Positions 36,279-47,188 are shown, counted from the first letter of the stretch. The stretch: 64,000 bases of DNA from Asticcacaulis aquaticus (GCF_028550415.1 NZ_JAQQKX010000001.1:372001-436000), one strand, 5' to 3'. The notes: generated by a model from the letters alone, not told the origin. Made by a program: numbers and translations.

Positions 36279-37829
36279 TTATTCCCACTCGATCGTGCCG
36301 GGGGGCTTTGAGGTTACGTCATAAACGACGCGGTTGACCCCTCTAATTTCATTGACAATTCTGGTGGCGCAGCGGCCCAGTACCGGCCACGGAAACTCGT
36401 AAAAGTCCGCCGTCATGCCGTCCGACGAGGTCACCGCGCGAAGCGCCAGCACGTCCTCATAGGTCCGCGCATCGCCCATCACGCCGACGGTTTTGACCGG
36501 CAGCAGCACGGCAAACGCCTGCCAGATTTCGTTGTAAAGACCCGCCTTGCGGATTTCGTCGAGATAGATGGCGTCGGCGTCCTGAAGCGTCTTGACCTTT
36601 TCTGCGGTCACTTCGCCGGGGATGCGGATGGCCAGACCCGGTCCGGGGAACGGGTGGCGACCGACGAAGGCTTCGCTCAGCCCCAGTTCGCGGCCCAGCG
36701 CGCGCACCTCGTCCTTGAACAGTTCGCGCAGCGGCTCGACCAGTTTCAGCTTCATATAGTCGGGCAAACCGCCGACATTGTGGTGCGACTTGATGACGGT
36801 GGACGGCCCGCCGTGCGGCGAAACGCTTTCGACCACGTCGGGATAGAGTGTCCCCTGCGCGAGGAATTCGGCGCCATCGATTTTTGCCGCTTCCTCATCG
36901 AAAACCTCGATGAACAGGCGGCCGATCGTCTTGCGCTTCTGTTCCGGATCGGACAGGCCCTTGAGTTCGCCGAGGAATTTATCCTGCGCCTGTACGTGGA
37001 TCAGGGGGATATTGTAATGGTCGCGGAACAGCGTCACCACCTGCTCGCCCTCGTTCTTGCGCAGCAGACCGGTGTCGACAAATACGCAGGTCAGTTGCTC
37101 GCCGATGGCTTCGTGGATCAGGACGGCGGCGACCGAGGAATCGACCCCGCCCGACAGGCCGCAGATGACCTTACCCGTGCCCACCTGCGCGCGGATCTTC
37201 TCGATCATTTCCTGACGGAAGGCGGCCATGGTCCAGTCGCCCTTGAGGCCGGCGACTTCGAACAGGAAGTTTTTCAACATCTGGGTGCCGCGCACGGTGT
37301 GGACGACTTCCGGATGGAACTGCACGGCGTAGAAGCGCTTGTCTTCGTTGGCGATGGCCGCGAACGGCGCGCCCTCAGACACCGCGATGACCTTGAAACC
37401 GTCGGGGATGGCGGTGACGCGGTCGCCGTGGCTCATCCAGACGATTTCCTTGTCGCCGACGTGGCCCAGACCGCGGAACAGCGGCGTGTCGGCGGTGATC
37501 TCGATCTCGGCACGGCCGAATTCGCGGTGGTGGCCGCTCTCGACCTTACCGCCGAGCAGATCGCACATCAGTTGCTCGCCGTAGCAGATACCGAACACCG
37601 GCAAGCCCATATCGAACAGGGCCTTGTCGACGGTCGGCCCGGCTTCGACGACGCTATGCGGCGAACCCGACAGGATGACGGCGTTGGGCTGGACGCTTTT
37701 CAGCGCTTCGGCGGCCTTGGTGAAGGGATGGATTTCGCAATAGACGCCGCATTCGCGCACGCGGCGGGCGATCAGCTGGGTGACTTGCGAACCGAAATCG
37801 ATGATCAGAACTTTTTCGTGGTGCGACAT
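36279..37829 (-). CDS. guaA: GMP synthase (glutamine-hydrolysing)
   Basis: A 516-residue enzyme that aminates XMP to GMP. The class I amidotransferase domain has Cys82 in FGICYGEQ and a His/Glu pair in FHPEV. The ATP-pyrophosphatase domain has the P-loop SGGVDSS. The dimerisation domain ends with KPPGTIEWE. The start is the ATG at 37829; an in-frame TTG two codons earlier is less likely. It lies at the end of a guaB-MAPEG-rsmB-guaA series, with 12 bases to the methyltransferase gene. Confidence 0.97.
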   Translation of the reverse strand: MSHHEKVLIIDFGSQVTQLIARRVRECGVYCEIHPFTKAAEALKSVQPNAVILSGSPHSVVEAGPTVDKALFDMGLPVFGICYGEQLMCDLLGGKVESGHHREFGRAEIEITADTPLFRGLGHVGDKEIVWMSHGDRVTAIPDGFKVIAVSEGAPFAAIANEDKRFYAVQFHPEVVHTVRGTQMLKNFLFEVAGLKGDWTMAAFRQEMIEKIRAQVGTGKVICGLSGGVDSSVAAVLIHEAIGEQLTCVFVDTGLLRKNEGEQVVTLFRDHYNIPLIHVQAQDKFLGELKGLSDPEQKRKTIGRLFIEVFDEEAAKIDGAEFLAQGTLYPDVVESVSPHGGPSTVIKSHHNVGGLPDYMKLKLVEPLRELFKDEVRALGRELGLSEAFVGRHPFPGPGLAIRIPGEVTAEKVKTLQDADAIYLDEIRKAGLYNEIWQAFAVLLPVKTVGVMGDARTYEDVLALRAVTSSDGMTADFYEFPWPVLGRCATRIVNEIRGVNRVVYDVTSKPPGTIEWE

Positions 37830-37841
37830 GGCCAATCTTTC

Positions 37842-39146
37842 TTACGGCTCGCGCCGGTATAACGAAACGAAGAACCCGTCCGTATGGCTGGTTCCGGGGC
37901 TCAGACGCAGGCGGTGGCCCCTGCTGTCCGATTTATGGGCGATGGATTTGAGGGTTTGTGCCCCCTCGGGCGTAATCGATGGCGTGTCGACGACCTCGGC
38001 GACGGCGCGTGGCGTGAACCACGGATGGTCGGCTTCGAAGCGGTCGGCGGTCCGTTCGTTCTCGTCCGGCAGGATCGAGCAGGTCGCATAGGCCAGCAAG
38101 CCGCCCGGCTTCACCAGCCGCGACGCGCGATGCAGGATCGCCGTTTGCAGCTCATGCAGCCGCGCGACCTCTTTTTCCTCAAGCTTGTGCGCGGTTTCCG
38201 GGCGGCGACGCCAGACGCCAGACCCCGAACACGGCGCGTCGACCAGCACAAGATCCGCCTGACCTTCGAGGTCTTCCATCCCTTCGCCGTCCGGACCAAG
38301 CTGGCGCAAATCCGCTTCCAGCCCCGCCCGCGTCAGGCGCGGCTTGATATTGTTGAGGCGGGTTTTTTCGACGTCCGAGGCGATCAGACGCCCTTCACCC
38401 TGCATGGCTTGCAGCAGGGCCAGCGTCTTGCCGCCGCCCCCGGCGCAGTAATCGACCACGGTCATGCCGGGCCTGGCCCCGGCCAGAAAACCGGCCAGTT
38501 GCGAGCCTTCGTCCTGAATCTCGATGGTGCCCTGACGGAACGCCGGCAAGGCGCGGACATTGGGCGGCGGATCGGCAGGCAGACGTACACCGAAGGCCGA
38601 GAACGGCGTCGGCTCCGGCTTGTAACCCAGCATCTCCAGCCCGGCGATCAGCGGTGCGCGGTCGCCATTGACGCGCAGATCGATCGGCGCGCGCGGCAGC
38701 ATCAGGGCCTCGGCCTCTTTAAGCCAGTTGTCGCCATAGACGCTTTTCAGGCGTTCGACGACGAATTCCGGTAGGCCGGATTCCAGCCATTCCGGCGCTT
38801 CACCATCCGGCGCTTCAAGGCGGTTACGTTCGGTCTCCGACAGCTTCGGCGGCGCGTAACCTTCGCCCGTATAGAGGTCGTCAATCTCGGCAATGCTGAC
38901 GCCATCAAGGAAATGCAGCGCCCCTAGCACCAGCGACCGACCTGCGTCGGAGTCCATTGCAAAAGACAAGCGTTCGCGTGCGCGCAGGCACTGATAGACC
39001 TTGTCGGCGATGGCGCGGCGGTCCTTCGACCCGGCGTAGCGGTTGTTGCGGCCCCAGTCCTTGAGCACCTCTTCGGCCGGACGGCGCGATTTCTTGAGGA
39101 GATCGAGGATCTCGGCAGCGGACTGAAGGCGGGCAGCAGGAGTCAA
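37842..39146 (-). CDS. RsmB/NOP-type RNA (cytosine-5) methyltransferase
   Basis: A 434-residue SAM-dependent RNA methyltransferase. The N-terminal part (about residues 1-140) resembles the NusB-like helical domain. The catalytic domain has VVDYCAGGGGKTLALL for SAM binding, DAPCSGSGVWRRRP with the motif IV cysteine and YATCSILPDEN with the motif VI cysteine. It modifies rRNA or tRNA cytosines; which one cannot be told. It sits between the guanine nucleotide genes and is probably in their operon. Confidence 0.92.
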   Translation of the reverse strand: MTPAARLQSAAEILDLLKKSRRPAEEVLKDWGRNNRYAGSKDRRAIADKVYQCLRARERLSFAMDSDAGRSLVLGALHFLDGVSIAEIDDLYTGEGYAPPKLSETERNRLEAPDGEAPEWLESGLPEFVVERLKSVYGDNWLKEAEALMLPRAPIDLRVNGDRAPLIAGLEMLGYKPEPTPFSAFGVRLPADPPPNVRALPAFRQGTIEIQDEGSQLAGFLAGARPGMTVVDYCAGGGGKTLALLQAMQGEGRLIASDVEKTRLNNIKPRLTRAGLEADLRQLGPDGEGMEDLEGQADLVLVDAPCSGSGVWRRRPETAHKLEEKEVARLHELQTAILHRASRLVKPGGLLAYATCSILPDENERTADRFEADHPWFTPRAVAEVVDTPSITPEGAQTLKSIAHKSDSRGHRLRLSPGTSHTDGFFVSLYRREP

Positions 39147-39155
39147 CGAATTACC

Positions 39156-39545
39156 TTAAAAGAACAACGACCAGACGCACATGGCCATGCCGATCAGCGA
39201 CACGATATAGAACGCGCTGCGCAGCTTGGTGCCAAGGGCATAGGCCGGGAAATAGGCGATGCGGGCGAACAGATAGACATGGACGCCCCACTTCGACACG
39301 TCGTCGGCGCGGCCTGAGAAAACCAGCGCCAGCACAATCACCGCAAAGATCGGAAACGTCTCAAGGAAATTCTTATAGGCCCGGTTCATCCGTCCGAACA
39401 CCGGACCGTAGTCGAATTCGGTATCACGCGGGCTCGCGTTCCATTTGAAATAGCCTGGACGAGCGGCGGGCGCGGTGGCGGCGATCAGGATTTGTATAAG
39501 ACCCCACAGGGCCGCAAACACCAGTACCTGCAATTCGACCGTCAT
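39156..39545 (-). CDS. MAPEG family membrane protein
   Basis: A 129-residue protein with four hydrophobic helices (about residues 5-22, 58-76, 85-102 and 112-128). The motif GRMNRAYKNFLETFPIFAVIVLAL matches the MAPEG superfamily of glutathione-linked and eicosanoid enzymes, where the N-F-x-E-x-P segment is conserved. The bacterial function is uncertain. It lies 9 bases before the rsmB-like gene and 15 bases after guaB. Confidence 0.9.
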   Translation of the reverse strand: MTVELQVLVFAALWGLIQILIAATAPAARPGYFKWNASPRDTEFDYGPVFGRMNRAYKNFLETFPIFAVIVLALVFSGRADDVSKWGVHVYLFARIAYFPAYALGTKLRSAFYIVSLIGMAMCVWSLFF

Positions 39546-39560
39546 CGCACCCGCTCCCTC

Positions 39561-41105
<1,545 letters not shown>

Positions 41106-41235
41106 TCAGACCGTGGATGGTTTTCACAGTCAAAACCTTTCAGGCAACCTTATTTTAACCGTCTTTGTTGGCCAGACCTTAAGGCGTCGCGGTTACAGTC
41201 AGCCGACACCCCTCTTCGAGTAGCGAGTACCGATC

Positions 41236-41379
41236 ATGACCCAGTTGAAAATCCGCGCCGAATATTCCATCGCCTGCGCCCTGATCGAGATGTCCTACGG
41301 CCTGACCGCGCTGTTCCGTCAGGCGCGCTTCCGCGCCATGATGAATGCCCATCGCTTGAAGCTGAAACTCGTAGGCTAA
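41236..41379 (+). CDS. small ORF, 47 codons, unknown function
   Basis: The frame MTQLKIRAEYSIACALIEMS... ends at the TAA at 41377 and encodes 47 residues. Third codon positions are nearly all G or C, as in neighbouring genes, which supports coding. The product is basic with a short amphipathic helix (about residues 10-36) and a second half rich in Arg, His and Lys. No strong ribosome-binding site is seen; GAG lies at 41225-41227. It is divergent from guaB and ends next to a dispersed palindrome. Confidence 0.55.
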   Translation: MTQLKIRAEYSIACALIEMSYGLTALFRQARFRAMMNAHRLKLKLVG

Positions 41380-41380
41380 A

Positions 41381-41449
41381 AGCGCATCCCAAAAAGTGTG
41401 AAGCGGTTTTTGGCTTCGCCGAACTTCGTTTGGAATCGGATGCGCGACT
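41381..41449. repeat. dispersed palindromic intergenic repeat (GCGCATCC...GGATGCGC type), copy 2
   Basis: It starts AGCGCATCCCAAAAAGTGTG, continues with AAGCGGTTTTTGG and ends GGAATCGGATGCGCGACT. It shares the outer inverted repeat, the AAAAGTG core and the CGGTTTTT block with the element at 28503-28552, but has about 20 more bases in the middle. It fills the gap between the small ORF stop and the phasin stop and may act as a shared 3' hairpin. Confidence 0.75.
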
Positions 41450-41456
41450 GAAAAGT

Positions 41457-41939
41457 CTACTTCCCGCGCTTCCCCAGACGCTTGGCATTGGCCACCGCAC
41501 GACTATGGACCGGTTTCAGGCCATGATCGGTCAGGGCCGCCGCCTTACCCGATATATCCGCCGCGTGCATCGCACCCTTGGTCAGGCTGTCGGCCAGCTT
41601 GGCCTGCCGCGTCAGAACCTGACCCGGCGACGTCGAGGTCGCCAGCGACGTCATGTCCTTGCCGATATCCATCATGTGCTTAAAGGCCTGCGCGCCCATC
41701 TCGTGGTTGAGGGTCATCCAGTAGGTGCCCATCGCCATCAGCGATTCGGTCCCCGCCTCCATCTTTTCCTGCCCCATCAGGGTGAATTCCTTCTGGTCCT
41801 CCAGGCTGGGGATGACATCGGCATTGGCCATGCGCGTCAGGCGGTGGGTGATCACTTCCGCCGAGGCGGTCATCATTTCCGAACTTTTCAGGGCCAGCGC
41901 GGTCCAGGCGAAAAACGGATTGAGGGGCAGTTTAGACAT
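41457..41939 (-). CDS. phasin family protein
   Basis: A 160-residue, mostly helical protein with a phasin-like body (about residues 10-120): SSEMMTASAEVITHRLTRMANAD, then QEKMEAGTESLMAMGTYWMTLNHEMGAQAFKHMMDIG. Phasins coat polyhydroxyalkanoate granules and can affect PHA synthesis. The C-terminal 40 residues are basic. No PHA enzymes are encoded nearby, so the role is inferred from family resemblance only. Confidence 0.8.
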   Translation of the reverse strand: MSKLPLNPFFAWTALALKSSEMMTASAEVITHRLTRMANADVIPSLEDQKEFTLMGQEKMEAGTESLMAMGTYWMTLNHEMGAQAFKHMMDIGKDMTSLATSTSPGQVLTRQAKLADSLTKGAMHAADISGKAAALTDHGLKPVHSRAVANAKRLGKRGK

Positions 41940-42033
41940 TCAAATCCTACGCAGACTCACAGGGCATGGGCCATCAGCTATACATGGAAACGATTGGGAG
42001 GCGAAGCCATCCTTTAAATTTGGCCTTTGCCCC

Positions 42034-42747
42034 CTACCCCTTGAACCCTTGCGCCACGATATAGATTTCCGAGGAGTCGGCGCGGCTCGACTTAGGCTTG
42101 AAGTGCTTCACGTCGTTGAAGGCCAGCTTCAGCTTGAGCAGCAGATGCTCGGTCTCGCCGCCCTGAAAGGCCTTGGCGATAAAGGTGCCGCCGGGTTTCA
42201 GATTGTCGCAGGCGAAGTCACCGGCCAACTCCAGCAACCCCATGATCTTGAGGTGGTCGGTCTGACGGTGGCCGACCGTATTGTGCGCCAGATCGGACAG
42301 GACGACATCGGGCTTACCGCCCATCATCTCCATCAGGCGGGGCCCGATCGCCGGATCGGTGAAGTCGGCTTCGATCATCTCGGCGCCGGGGATCGGATCG
42401 ACCGGCAGCAGATCAACGCCCACCACATGCGCCGCGCCGCGGCTCTTGGCCATCTGCACCCAGCCGCCCGGCGCGCAACCGAGGTCGATCACGCGCACAC
42501 CGCGTTTAAGGATATGGAAACGGTCGTCGATCTCTTCCAGCTTGAAGGCCGCGCGTGAGCGCCAGCCCTCGGCCTTGGCGCGCTGCACAAAGGGGTCGTT
42601 CAGTTGCCGCTCAAGCCATTTGGCCGAGGACTGCGTGCGCTGCTTGGCCGTCTTGACCGCTGTGTGGCCCTTGGCGCGCCCCGACAGGTTGCCGCCCGTG
42701 GGCGGCTTGACCATCTTGCGGCGGGGTTCTTCTGGTTCGTTACTCAT
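42034..42747 (-). CDS. rlmE: 23S rRNA (uridine-2'-O)-methyltransferase RlmE (FtsJ/RrmJ)
   Basis: A 237-residue enzyme that methylates U2552 of 23S rRNA late in 50S assembly. The catalytic tetrad is visible as Lys in SRAAFKLEEID, Asp in VLSDLAHN, Lys in FIAKAFQGGE and Glu in SSEIYIVA. SAM is bound at DLGCAPGGWVQ. The basic N-terminal extension of about 45 residues is longer than in E. coli. The gene stands alone. Confidence 0.94.
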   Translation of the reverse strand: MSNEPEEPRRKMVKPPTGGNLSGRAKGHTAVKTAKQRTQSSAKWLERQLNDPFVQRAKAEGWRSRAAFKLEEIDDRFHILKRGVRVIDLGCAPGGWVQMAKSRGAAHVVGVDLLPVDPIPGAEMIEADFTDPAIGPRLMEMMGGKPDVVLSDLAHNTVGHRQTDHLKIMGLLELAGDFACDNLKPGGTFIAKAFQGGETEHLLLKLKLAFNDVKHFKPKSSRADSSEIYIVAQGFKG

Positions 42748-42837
42748 AGGGCGCTCTATAACCGCTTTTATAGCTAAGCGAAAATCATTTTGCCTTTATG
42801 CGACCTTCGCTAAGTTCCAGCGTAAAAGGAGCATTCC

Positions 42838-43206
42838 ATGATCCACACATCCCTTTGTCTTTTGACCGCGCTGGCTCTGCTATCGGCCTGCAAGCCCGCG
42901 CCAGTCTCCGCAGAAGACGAATCCTACGCCACAGGTACCTCGGTCGCCGCGGTCGATGCCTCCGAAGCGCCTCTGGCCACCGCCGCGCCGACGCTCAACC
43001 CGACCAGTGCTTCTACCGGCACCTGCCGCGAGGAAAAGGGCGAGCTGGAGGCGCAAAAACTGGCCGACCGCTGTCGTCAGGTCAGTCCGGCGACGCATCC
43101 GCCCTGCCATATCGACAATGCCTGCCGGCTGATTCAGGGCGAGATCGACCGCGCCTGCGCCCTGTACGGACCGGACGAGAAAAAGCCGTCACAATGTAAC
43201 GGCTGA
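42838..43206 (+). CDS. cysteine-rich lipoprotein of unknown function
   Basis: A 122-residue protein with a lipoprotein signal (LLSAC, Cys18), then an Ala/Thr/Ser-rich linker (about residues 25-60) and a compact C-terminal region with six cysteines between about residues 63 and 120. This region could form disulphides in the periplasm. AAAAGGAG lies 6 bases before the ATG. No family is recognised. Confidence 0.75.
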   Translation: MIHTSLCLLTALALLSACKPAPVSAEDESYATGTSVAAVDASEAPLATAAPTLNPTSASTGTCREEKGELEAQKLADRCRQVSPATHPPCHIDNACRLIQGEIDRACALYGPDEKKPSQCNG

Positions 43207-43285
43207 CGCCGATTACATATTTTTGTTTTGTTTTCGGCGGTGAATGGCCTATGTCGAAAAAAACTTCCCCCACCAAGGAGACACC

Positions 43286-43750
43286 ATGTCCGAAGATCTG
43301 GAAAACACGCTCATCCTGACGCTGGAAAGCGGCGACGTGCGCATCAAGCTGCGTCCCGACCTCGCCCCCAACCACGTCGCGCGGATCAAGGAACTGGTAC
43401 GCGAAGGTTTTTATGACGGCATCGTCTTCCACCGCGTCATCCCGGGCTTCATGGCTCAGGGCGGCGACCCCGAAGGCCAGGGCTACGGCGGATCGGGCAA
43501 GAAGATCAAGGCCGAGTTCTCGAAAGAGCCGCACGTGCGCGGCGTCTGCTCGATGGCCCGTTCGCAGAACCCGGATTCGGCCGACAGCCAGTTCTTCATC
43601 TGCTTCGCCGACGCCCGCTTCCTCGACGGTCAATATACCGTCTGGGGCGAAGTGACCGAAGGCATGGAGCATGTCGACGCCCTCCCGAAGGGTGAGCCGC
43701 CGCGCGCCCCGGGCAAGATCGTCAGCTTCAAGGTCGCCGCCGACGCCTGA
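43286..43750 (+). CDS. peptidyl-prolyl cis-trans isomerase, cyclophilin type
   Basis: A 154-residue cytoplasmic cyclophilin that speeds proline isomerisation during folding. The active-site segments FHRVIPGFMAQGGDP (Arg and Phe of the catalytic site) and SADSQFFICFADARFLDGQYTVWGEV are typical. AAGGAG lies 7 bases before the ATG at 43286; the frame is open to 43244 but without a ribosome-binding site. No signal peptide is present. A terminator follows. Confidence 0.95.
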   Translation: MSEDLENTLILTLESGDVRIKLRPDLAPNHVARIKELVREGFYDGIVFHRVIPGFMAQGGDPEGQGYGGSGKKIKAEFSKEPHVRGVCSMARSQNPDSADSQFFICFADARFLDGQYTVWGEVTEGMEHVDALPKGEPPRAPGKIVSFKVAADA

Positions 43751-43786
43751 TAAAGGCGTAAAGGGTTACCGCAAAACGATAAATTG

Positions 43787-43820
43787 AAAGCCGGTGGGAC
43801 AGGTGCTCACCGGCTTTTAT
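43787..43820 (+). terminator. intrinsic terminator after cyclophilin gene
   Basis: AAAGCCGGTG (43787-43796) pairs with CACCGGCTTT (43808-43817) around an 11-base loop and leads into TTATTCCTT. Confidence 0.8.
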
Positions 43821-43894
43821 TCCTTCTAAGCCAAAAATTAACCCCTGCCGGTCATAATACGAGTCCAAAGCCCTGCCTTACCGAGCCTGCCCCC

Positions 43895-44302
43895 ATGCGA
43901 TCCCGCCTGATCTTCTCCATCGACGAGGACACCAAACGCATTATCGTCCGCTATATCGGCGATATTTCCGGCAATGAGATCGTCACGGAACTGACCAAAC
44001 ATCTGGAATCGGTCGGCAATGTCTGGCTGTACGACATGACCTTCGACATGCGCCGCTTCGAAGGCTTCGTGCCGTTCGAAGAACTGGCGCGCCTGGCCAA
44101 GCACTGGGCGACGCTGGCTCAGGGCCGTGACATGGGCCGCAAGGTCGCCATCGTCAGCAACGATCCGCTGGTTCTGGCGCGCGCCAATGCCTACAGCATC
44201 GAATTCCCCACGCGCAGCTTCCGCATTTTTGAGGACATGGCTGACGCCGATCTGTGGCTCGCTGGCGAACTGAGCGAGACGGCAGCCAAACTCGTCTCTT
44301 GA
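43895..44302 (+). CDS. conserved hypothetical protein, SpoIIAA/STAS-like
   Basis: A 135-residue soluble protein. Strand-helix alternation (RLIFSIDEDTKRIIVRYIGDISGNEIVTELTKHLES, YDMTFDMRRFEGFVPFEELARLAKHWATLAQ, KVAIVSNDPLVLARANAYSIEF) resembles SpoIIAA-like STAS proteins. The start at 43895 is preferred because upstream in-frame sequence overlaps the terminator hairpin of the previous gene. queA starts 31 bases after the stop. Function is unknown. Confidence 0.75.
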   Translation: MRSRLIFSIDEDTKRIIVRYIGDISGNEIVTELTKHLESVGNVWLYDMTFDMRRFEGFVPFEELARLAKHWATLAQGRDMGRKVAIVSNDPLVLARANAYSIEFPTRSFRIFEDMADADLWLAGELSETAAKLVS

Positions 44303-44333
44303 TTTTTATCGGCCCATGCCCTTTTAGACGGGC

Positions 44334-45380
44334 ATGAAGGTTTCCGATTTCGATTTCCACCTCCCCGAAGACCGCATCGCCCTGCGCCCCATGGTGCCGC
44401 GCGAAGCCGCACGCCTGCTGGAGGTCGCCGACGGCTTGCATGACCGCCGCGTTGCCGACCTGCCGTCTTTGCTGCGAGCGGGCGATCTATTAATTATCAA
44501 CAATACCAAGGTTTTGCCGACGCAACTTAAAGGCACGCGCGAACGCGACGGCCAGACGGCGGGGTTTGAGGCGACCCTGATCAAGTCGCTCGACGGTCAA
44601 AGCTGGCAGGCGTTTCTGAAACCCGGCAAGCGTATTCGCGAAGGCGACCGCGTGGCGTTTGGCGACCTGACCGCGGATATTCTGAGCAAGAACGAGGACG
44701 GCGTCTATGTCCTGCGTTTCGCGCAGTCGCCATCCGAGGTCATCAATGGCCTGCACCGGCTGGGCGGGATGCCCCTACCCCCCTATATCCGCTCGAAGCG
44801 CGCCGAAGACGCGCAGGATCTGACCGATTATCAGACCGTCTTCGCCCGCGACGAAGGCTCGGTCGCGGCCCCCACGGCGGGCCTGCATTTCACGCCGGAG
44901 TTGCTGGAGACGATCCGCGCCAAGGGTGTTCTAACCGAGGAAATCACCCTGCACGTCGGCGCCGGGACCTTCCTGCCGGTCAAGGTCGATGATACCGACG
45001 ACCACACCATGCACGCCGAATTCGGCCACATTACCCCCGACTCCGCTGCGCGCATCAATGCGGTGCGTCAGGCGGGCGGACGGTTGATCTGCGTCGGCAC
45101 CACCGCCCTGCGCCTGCTCGAAAGCGCCTGCGACGATCAGGGCGTCATCCGTCCCTTCGCGGCGGAGACCGCGATCTTCATTACGCCGGGCGTGCGGATC
45201 AATTCCGCCGATATGTTGCTGACCAACTTCCACCTGCCGAAATCGACCCTGTTCATGCTGGTCTGCGCCTTTGCGGGCACGGAAGCCATGAAGGCGGCCT
45301 ATGACCACGCCATCGAGACCGGATACCGGTTCTTTTCCTATGGCGATGCGTGTTTGTTGACAAACCGTTCAAGGGATTAA
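44334..45380 (+). CDS. queA: S-adenosylmethionine:tRNA ribosyltransferase-isomerase
   Basis: A 348-residue enzyme that transfers and isomerises the ribose of SAM onto preQ1 in tRNA, forming epoxyqueuosine. Recognisable segments are FDFHLPEDRIALRP, IINNTKVLPTQL, MPLPPYI, SVAAPTAGLHFTPEL and GAGTFLPVKV, and NFHLPKSTLFMLV. The ATG at 44334 fits the family N-terminus. tgt, the enzyme acting just before it, lies 2.4 kb downstream. Confidence 0.97.
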   Translation: MKVSDFDFHLPEDRIALRPMVPREAARLLEVADGLHDRRVADLPSLLRAGDLLIINNTKVLPTQLKGTRERDGQTAGFEATLIKSLDGQSWQAFLKPGKRIREGDRVAFGDLTADILSKNEDGVYVLRFAQSPSEVINGLHRLGGMPLPPYIRSKRAEDAQDLTDYQTVFARDEGSVAAPTAGLHFTPELLETIRAKGVLTEEITLHVGAGTFLPVKVDDTDDHTMHAEFGHITPDSAARINAVRQAGGRLICVGTTALRLLESACDDQGVIRPFAAETAIFITPGVRINSADMLLTNFHLPKSTLFMLVCAFAGTEAMKAAYDHAIETGYRFFSYGDACLLTNRSRD

Positions 45381-45383
45381 GAC

Positions 45384-45479
45384 GAAGGGGGCGCAGCCCC
45401 CTTCACCCCATAATTATCCGCGCTAAAATGGCCGACGCTGTGCGCCCGGTTTGGGGGTGCAAGGGTCTGCGCCCCCTGC
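45384..45479. repeat. paired GC-rich palindromes in the queA/aminotransferase convergent gap
   Basis: GAAGGGGGC (45384-45392) and GCCCCCTTC (45396-45404) form a perfect 9-bp hairpin. A second element at about 45451-45479, read on the minus strand, gives GACGCAGGGGGCG, then CCCTTGCACCCCC. It resembles the hairpin between bamB and der (ATGCAGGGG, then CCCCTGCACCCC at 25254-25280). The two genes converge here, so the hairpins may end or protect both mRNAs. Confidence 0.55.
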
Positions 45480-45483
45480 GTCT

Positions 45484-46614
45484 TTAACCTTTGGCCTTAA
45501 ACCAAGGAATCATACGCTTCACAGCCTCTTCGATCTCCCGCGTCGAGACCGCAAAACTGAAGCGGATAAAGTGCCGCCCCTCGACCGGATCGAAGTCGAT
45601 CCCCGGTGCCGTCGCCACCCCCGTCTCGTTCAGCAAATCCTTGCAGAATTGCAGGCTGTCGCCAGTCAGGTGCCCGATATCGGCATAGACGTAAAAGGCT
45701 CCGTCCGGCGGCGCGATGGTCGTCAGACCCAGTTCCGGCAAGGCCTCAAGCAAGATTTGACGATTACGGCGATAGGTCTCGACATGGCCCTCCAACTCGT
45801 CGCGGCTGTCCAGCGCCACCAGACCGGCGTGCTGGCTCAGCGACGGCGCCGTCAGGAACAGGTTGCCGACATAGGCGCGTGCCGTCTCCAGATGCGCTTC
45901 CGGCACCAGCAACCAGCCCAGACGCCAGCCCACCATGCTGAAATATTTGGAAAAACTGCTGACGATCAGCGCGTCCGGCGCATATTCCAGCATCGAGCGC
46001 GCCGGTTCGCCATAGGATAAACCATGATAGATTTCGTCCGAGACGATGCGGATATTCCGTGCGCGGCAGACCTCGGCTATGGCGCGTAACTCGTCAGGCG
46101 CGATGATCGTGCCGGTCGGATTGGCAGGGCTGGCGATGATCACCCCGTCCGGCGCCGGATCGAGCGCCGCCAGCGCCTGCGCCGTCAGTTGAAAGCGCAC
46201 CTCCGGCCCGCAGGGGATTTCCACTGCCTCCATATGCAGCGCCTTGAGCGTATTGCGGTAGGCGACATAGCCCGGCCGCGCCAGAGCCACTCTTGCCCCC
46301 GGCGCGAAGCTCGATGTCAGGGCCAGTACCAGGGCGGGCGACGCCCCGCAGGTCAGGATGAACCGATCTGGTGCGACTTCGACGCCGTAGCTGTCATGGT
46401 AATATTGCGCCAGCCGCGCCTTCAGCGGCGTGCTTTCCCAATAGCCCATGCCGTCACTGTCCAGCACCTCATGCGCCGTGGCGATGGCGGCCTTCGGTGC
46501 ACCGGTCGAGGGCTGACCGAACTCCATATGGATGATGGAGCGGCCCTGCGCTTTCAGGGCGTGGGCCAGACGGCTGATTTCGATGGCGTAAAAGGGTGCG
46601 ATTTGGGCGGTCAT
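45484..46614 (-). CDS. class I/II pyridoxal-phosphate aminotransferase
   Basis: A 376-residue fold-type I aminotransferase. Key parts are FGQPSTGAP, GYWESTPLKARLAQYY, SPANPTGTIIAPDEL, SDEIYHGLSYGE and the PLP lysine in VSSFSKYFSMVGWRLGW, followed by the carboxylate-binding Arg in HFIRFSFA. This fits the aspartate/aromatic aminotransferase family Igamma. The exact amino acid is not decidable. The ATG at 46614 fits the conserved N-terminus better than the upstream start at 46653. Confidence 0.92.
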   Translation of the reverse strand: MTAQIAPFYAIEISRLAHALKAQGRSIIHMEFGQPSTGAPKAAIATAHEVLDSDGMGYWESTPLKARLAQYYHDSYGVEVAPDRFILTCGASPALVLALTSSFAPGARVALARPGYVAYRNTLKALHMEAVEIPCGPEVRFQLTAQALAALDPAPDGVIIASPANPTGTIIAPDELRAIAEVCRARNIRIVSDEIYHGLSYGEPARSMLEYAPDALIVSSFSKYFSMVGWRLGWLLVPEAHLETARAYVGNLFLTAPSLSQHAGLVALDSRDELEGHVETYRRNRQILLEALPELGLTTIAPPDGAFYVYADIGHLTGDSLQFCKDLLNETGVATAPGIDFDPVEGRHFIRFSFAVSTREIEEAVKRMIPWFKAKG

Positions 46615-46672
46615 GCGGCGCTTATAGCCTGAACCCTTGCGCCACGTCAGCAACCTGTTTTAGCCTTTCACC

Positions 46673-47188
46673 ATGATCGAAACGCCCCACCTGATCCTGC
46701 GCCCACACACCCTCGAAGACTATGAGGGCATGACCGCCATGTTCGGCGATCCGGACTTCTTTCGCCTGTCGGGCATCAGCCCGCAGTCGCGCGAAGAGGT
46801 ATGGCACCGCCTGCTGCGCTATACCGGCCACTGGACGGTGTTCGGCTGGGGGCTGTTCGCCATCATCGACAAGACGTCAGGTCAGTTCATCGGCGAAACC
46901 GGTCTGGCCGATTTTCACCGTGGACTGGGTGACACCTTCGATCCTTTCCCCGAAGCGGCGTGGGCCCTGATGCCGTCGGTTCAGGGTAAAGGCTATGCGC
47001 TGGAAGCCGTCACGGCAGCGCACGCATGGTTCGACGCGAACCGGCCTCAACGCACGGTCTGCATCATCGATCCGATCAATAAGCCGTCGCAAAAGGTCGC
47101 CGCCGCACTCGGGTATGTCGCTTTCGGTGACACAATCTACAAAGGTCATAAGGTGACCATGTATGAGCGCTCTACGCGCCTCGCTTAA
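46673..47188 (+). CDS. GNAT family N-acetyltransferase
   Basis: A 171-residue acetyltransferase of the RimJ/RimL-like group: ETPHLILRPHTLEDYEGMTAMFGDPDF at the start, FIGETGLADFHRG in the middle, the acetyl-CoA loop VQGKGYALEAVTAAHAWFDA and the tail NKPSQKVAAALGYVAFGDTIYKGHKVTMYER. The substrate is unknown. Its stop overlaps the stop of the convergent gene at 47185. Confidence 0.92.
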   Translation: MIETPHLILRPHTLEDYEGMTAMFGDPDFFRLSGISPQSREEVWHRLLRYTGHWTVFGWGLFAIIDKTSGQFIGETGLADFHRGLGDTFDPFPEAAWALMPSVQGKGYALEAVTAAHAWFDANRPQRTVCIIDPINKPSQKVAAALGYVAFGDTIYKGHKVTMYERSTRLA

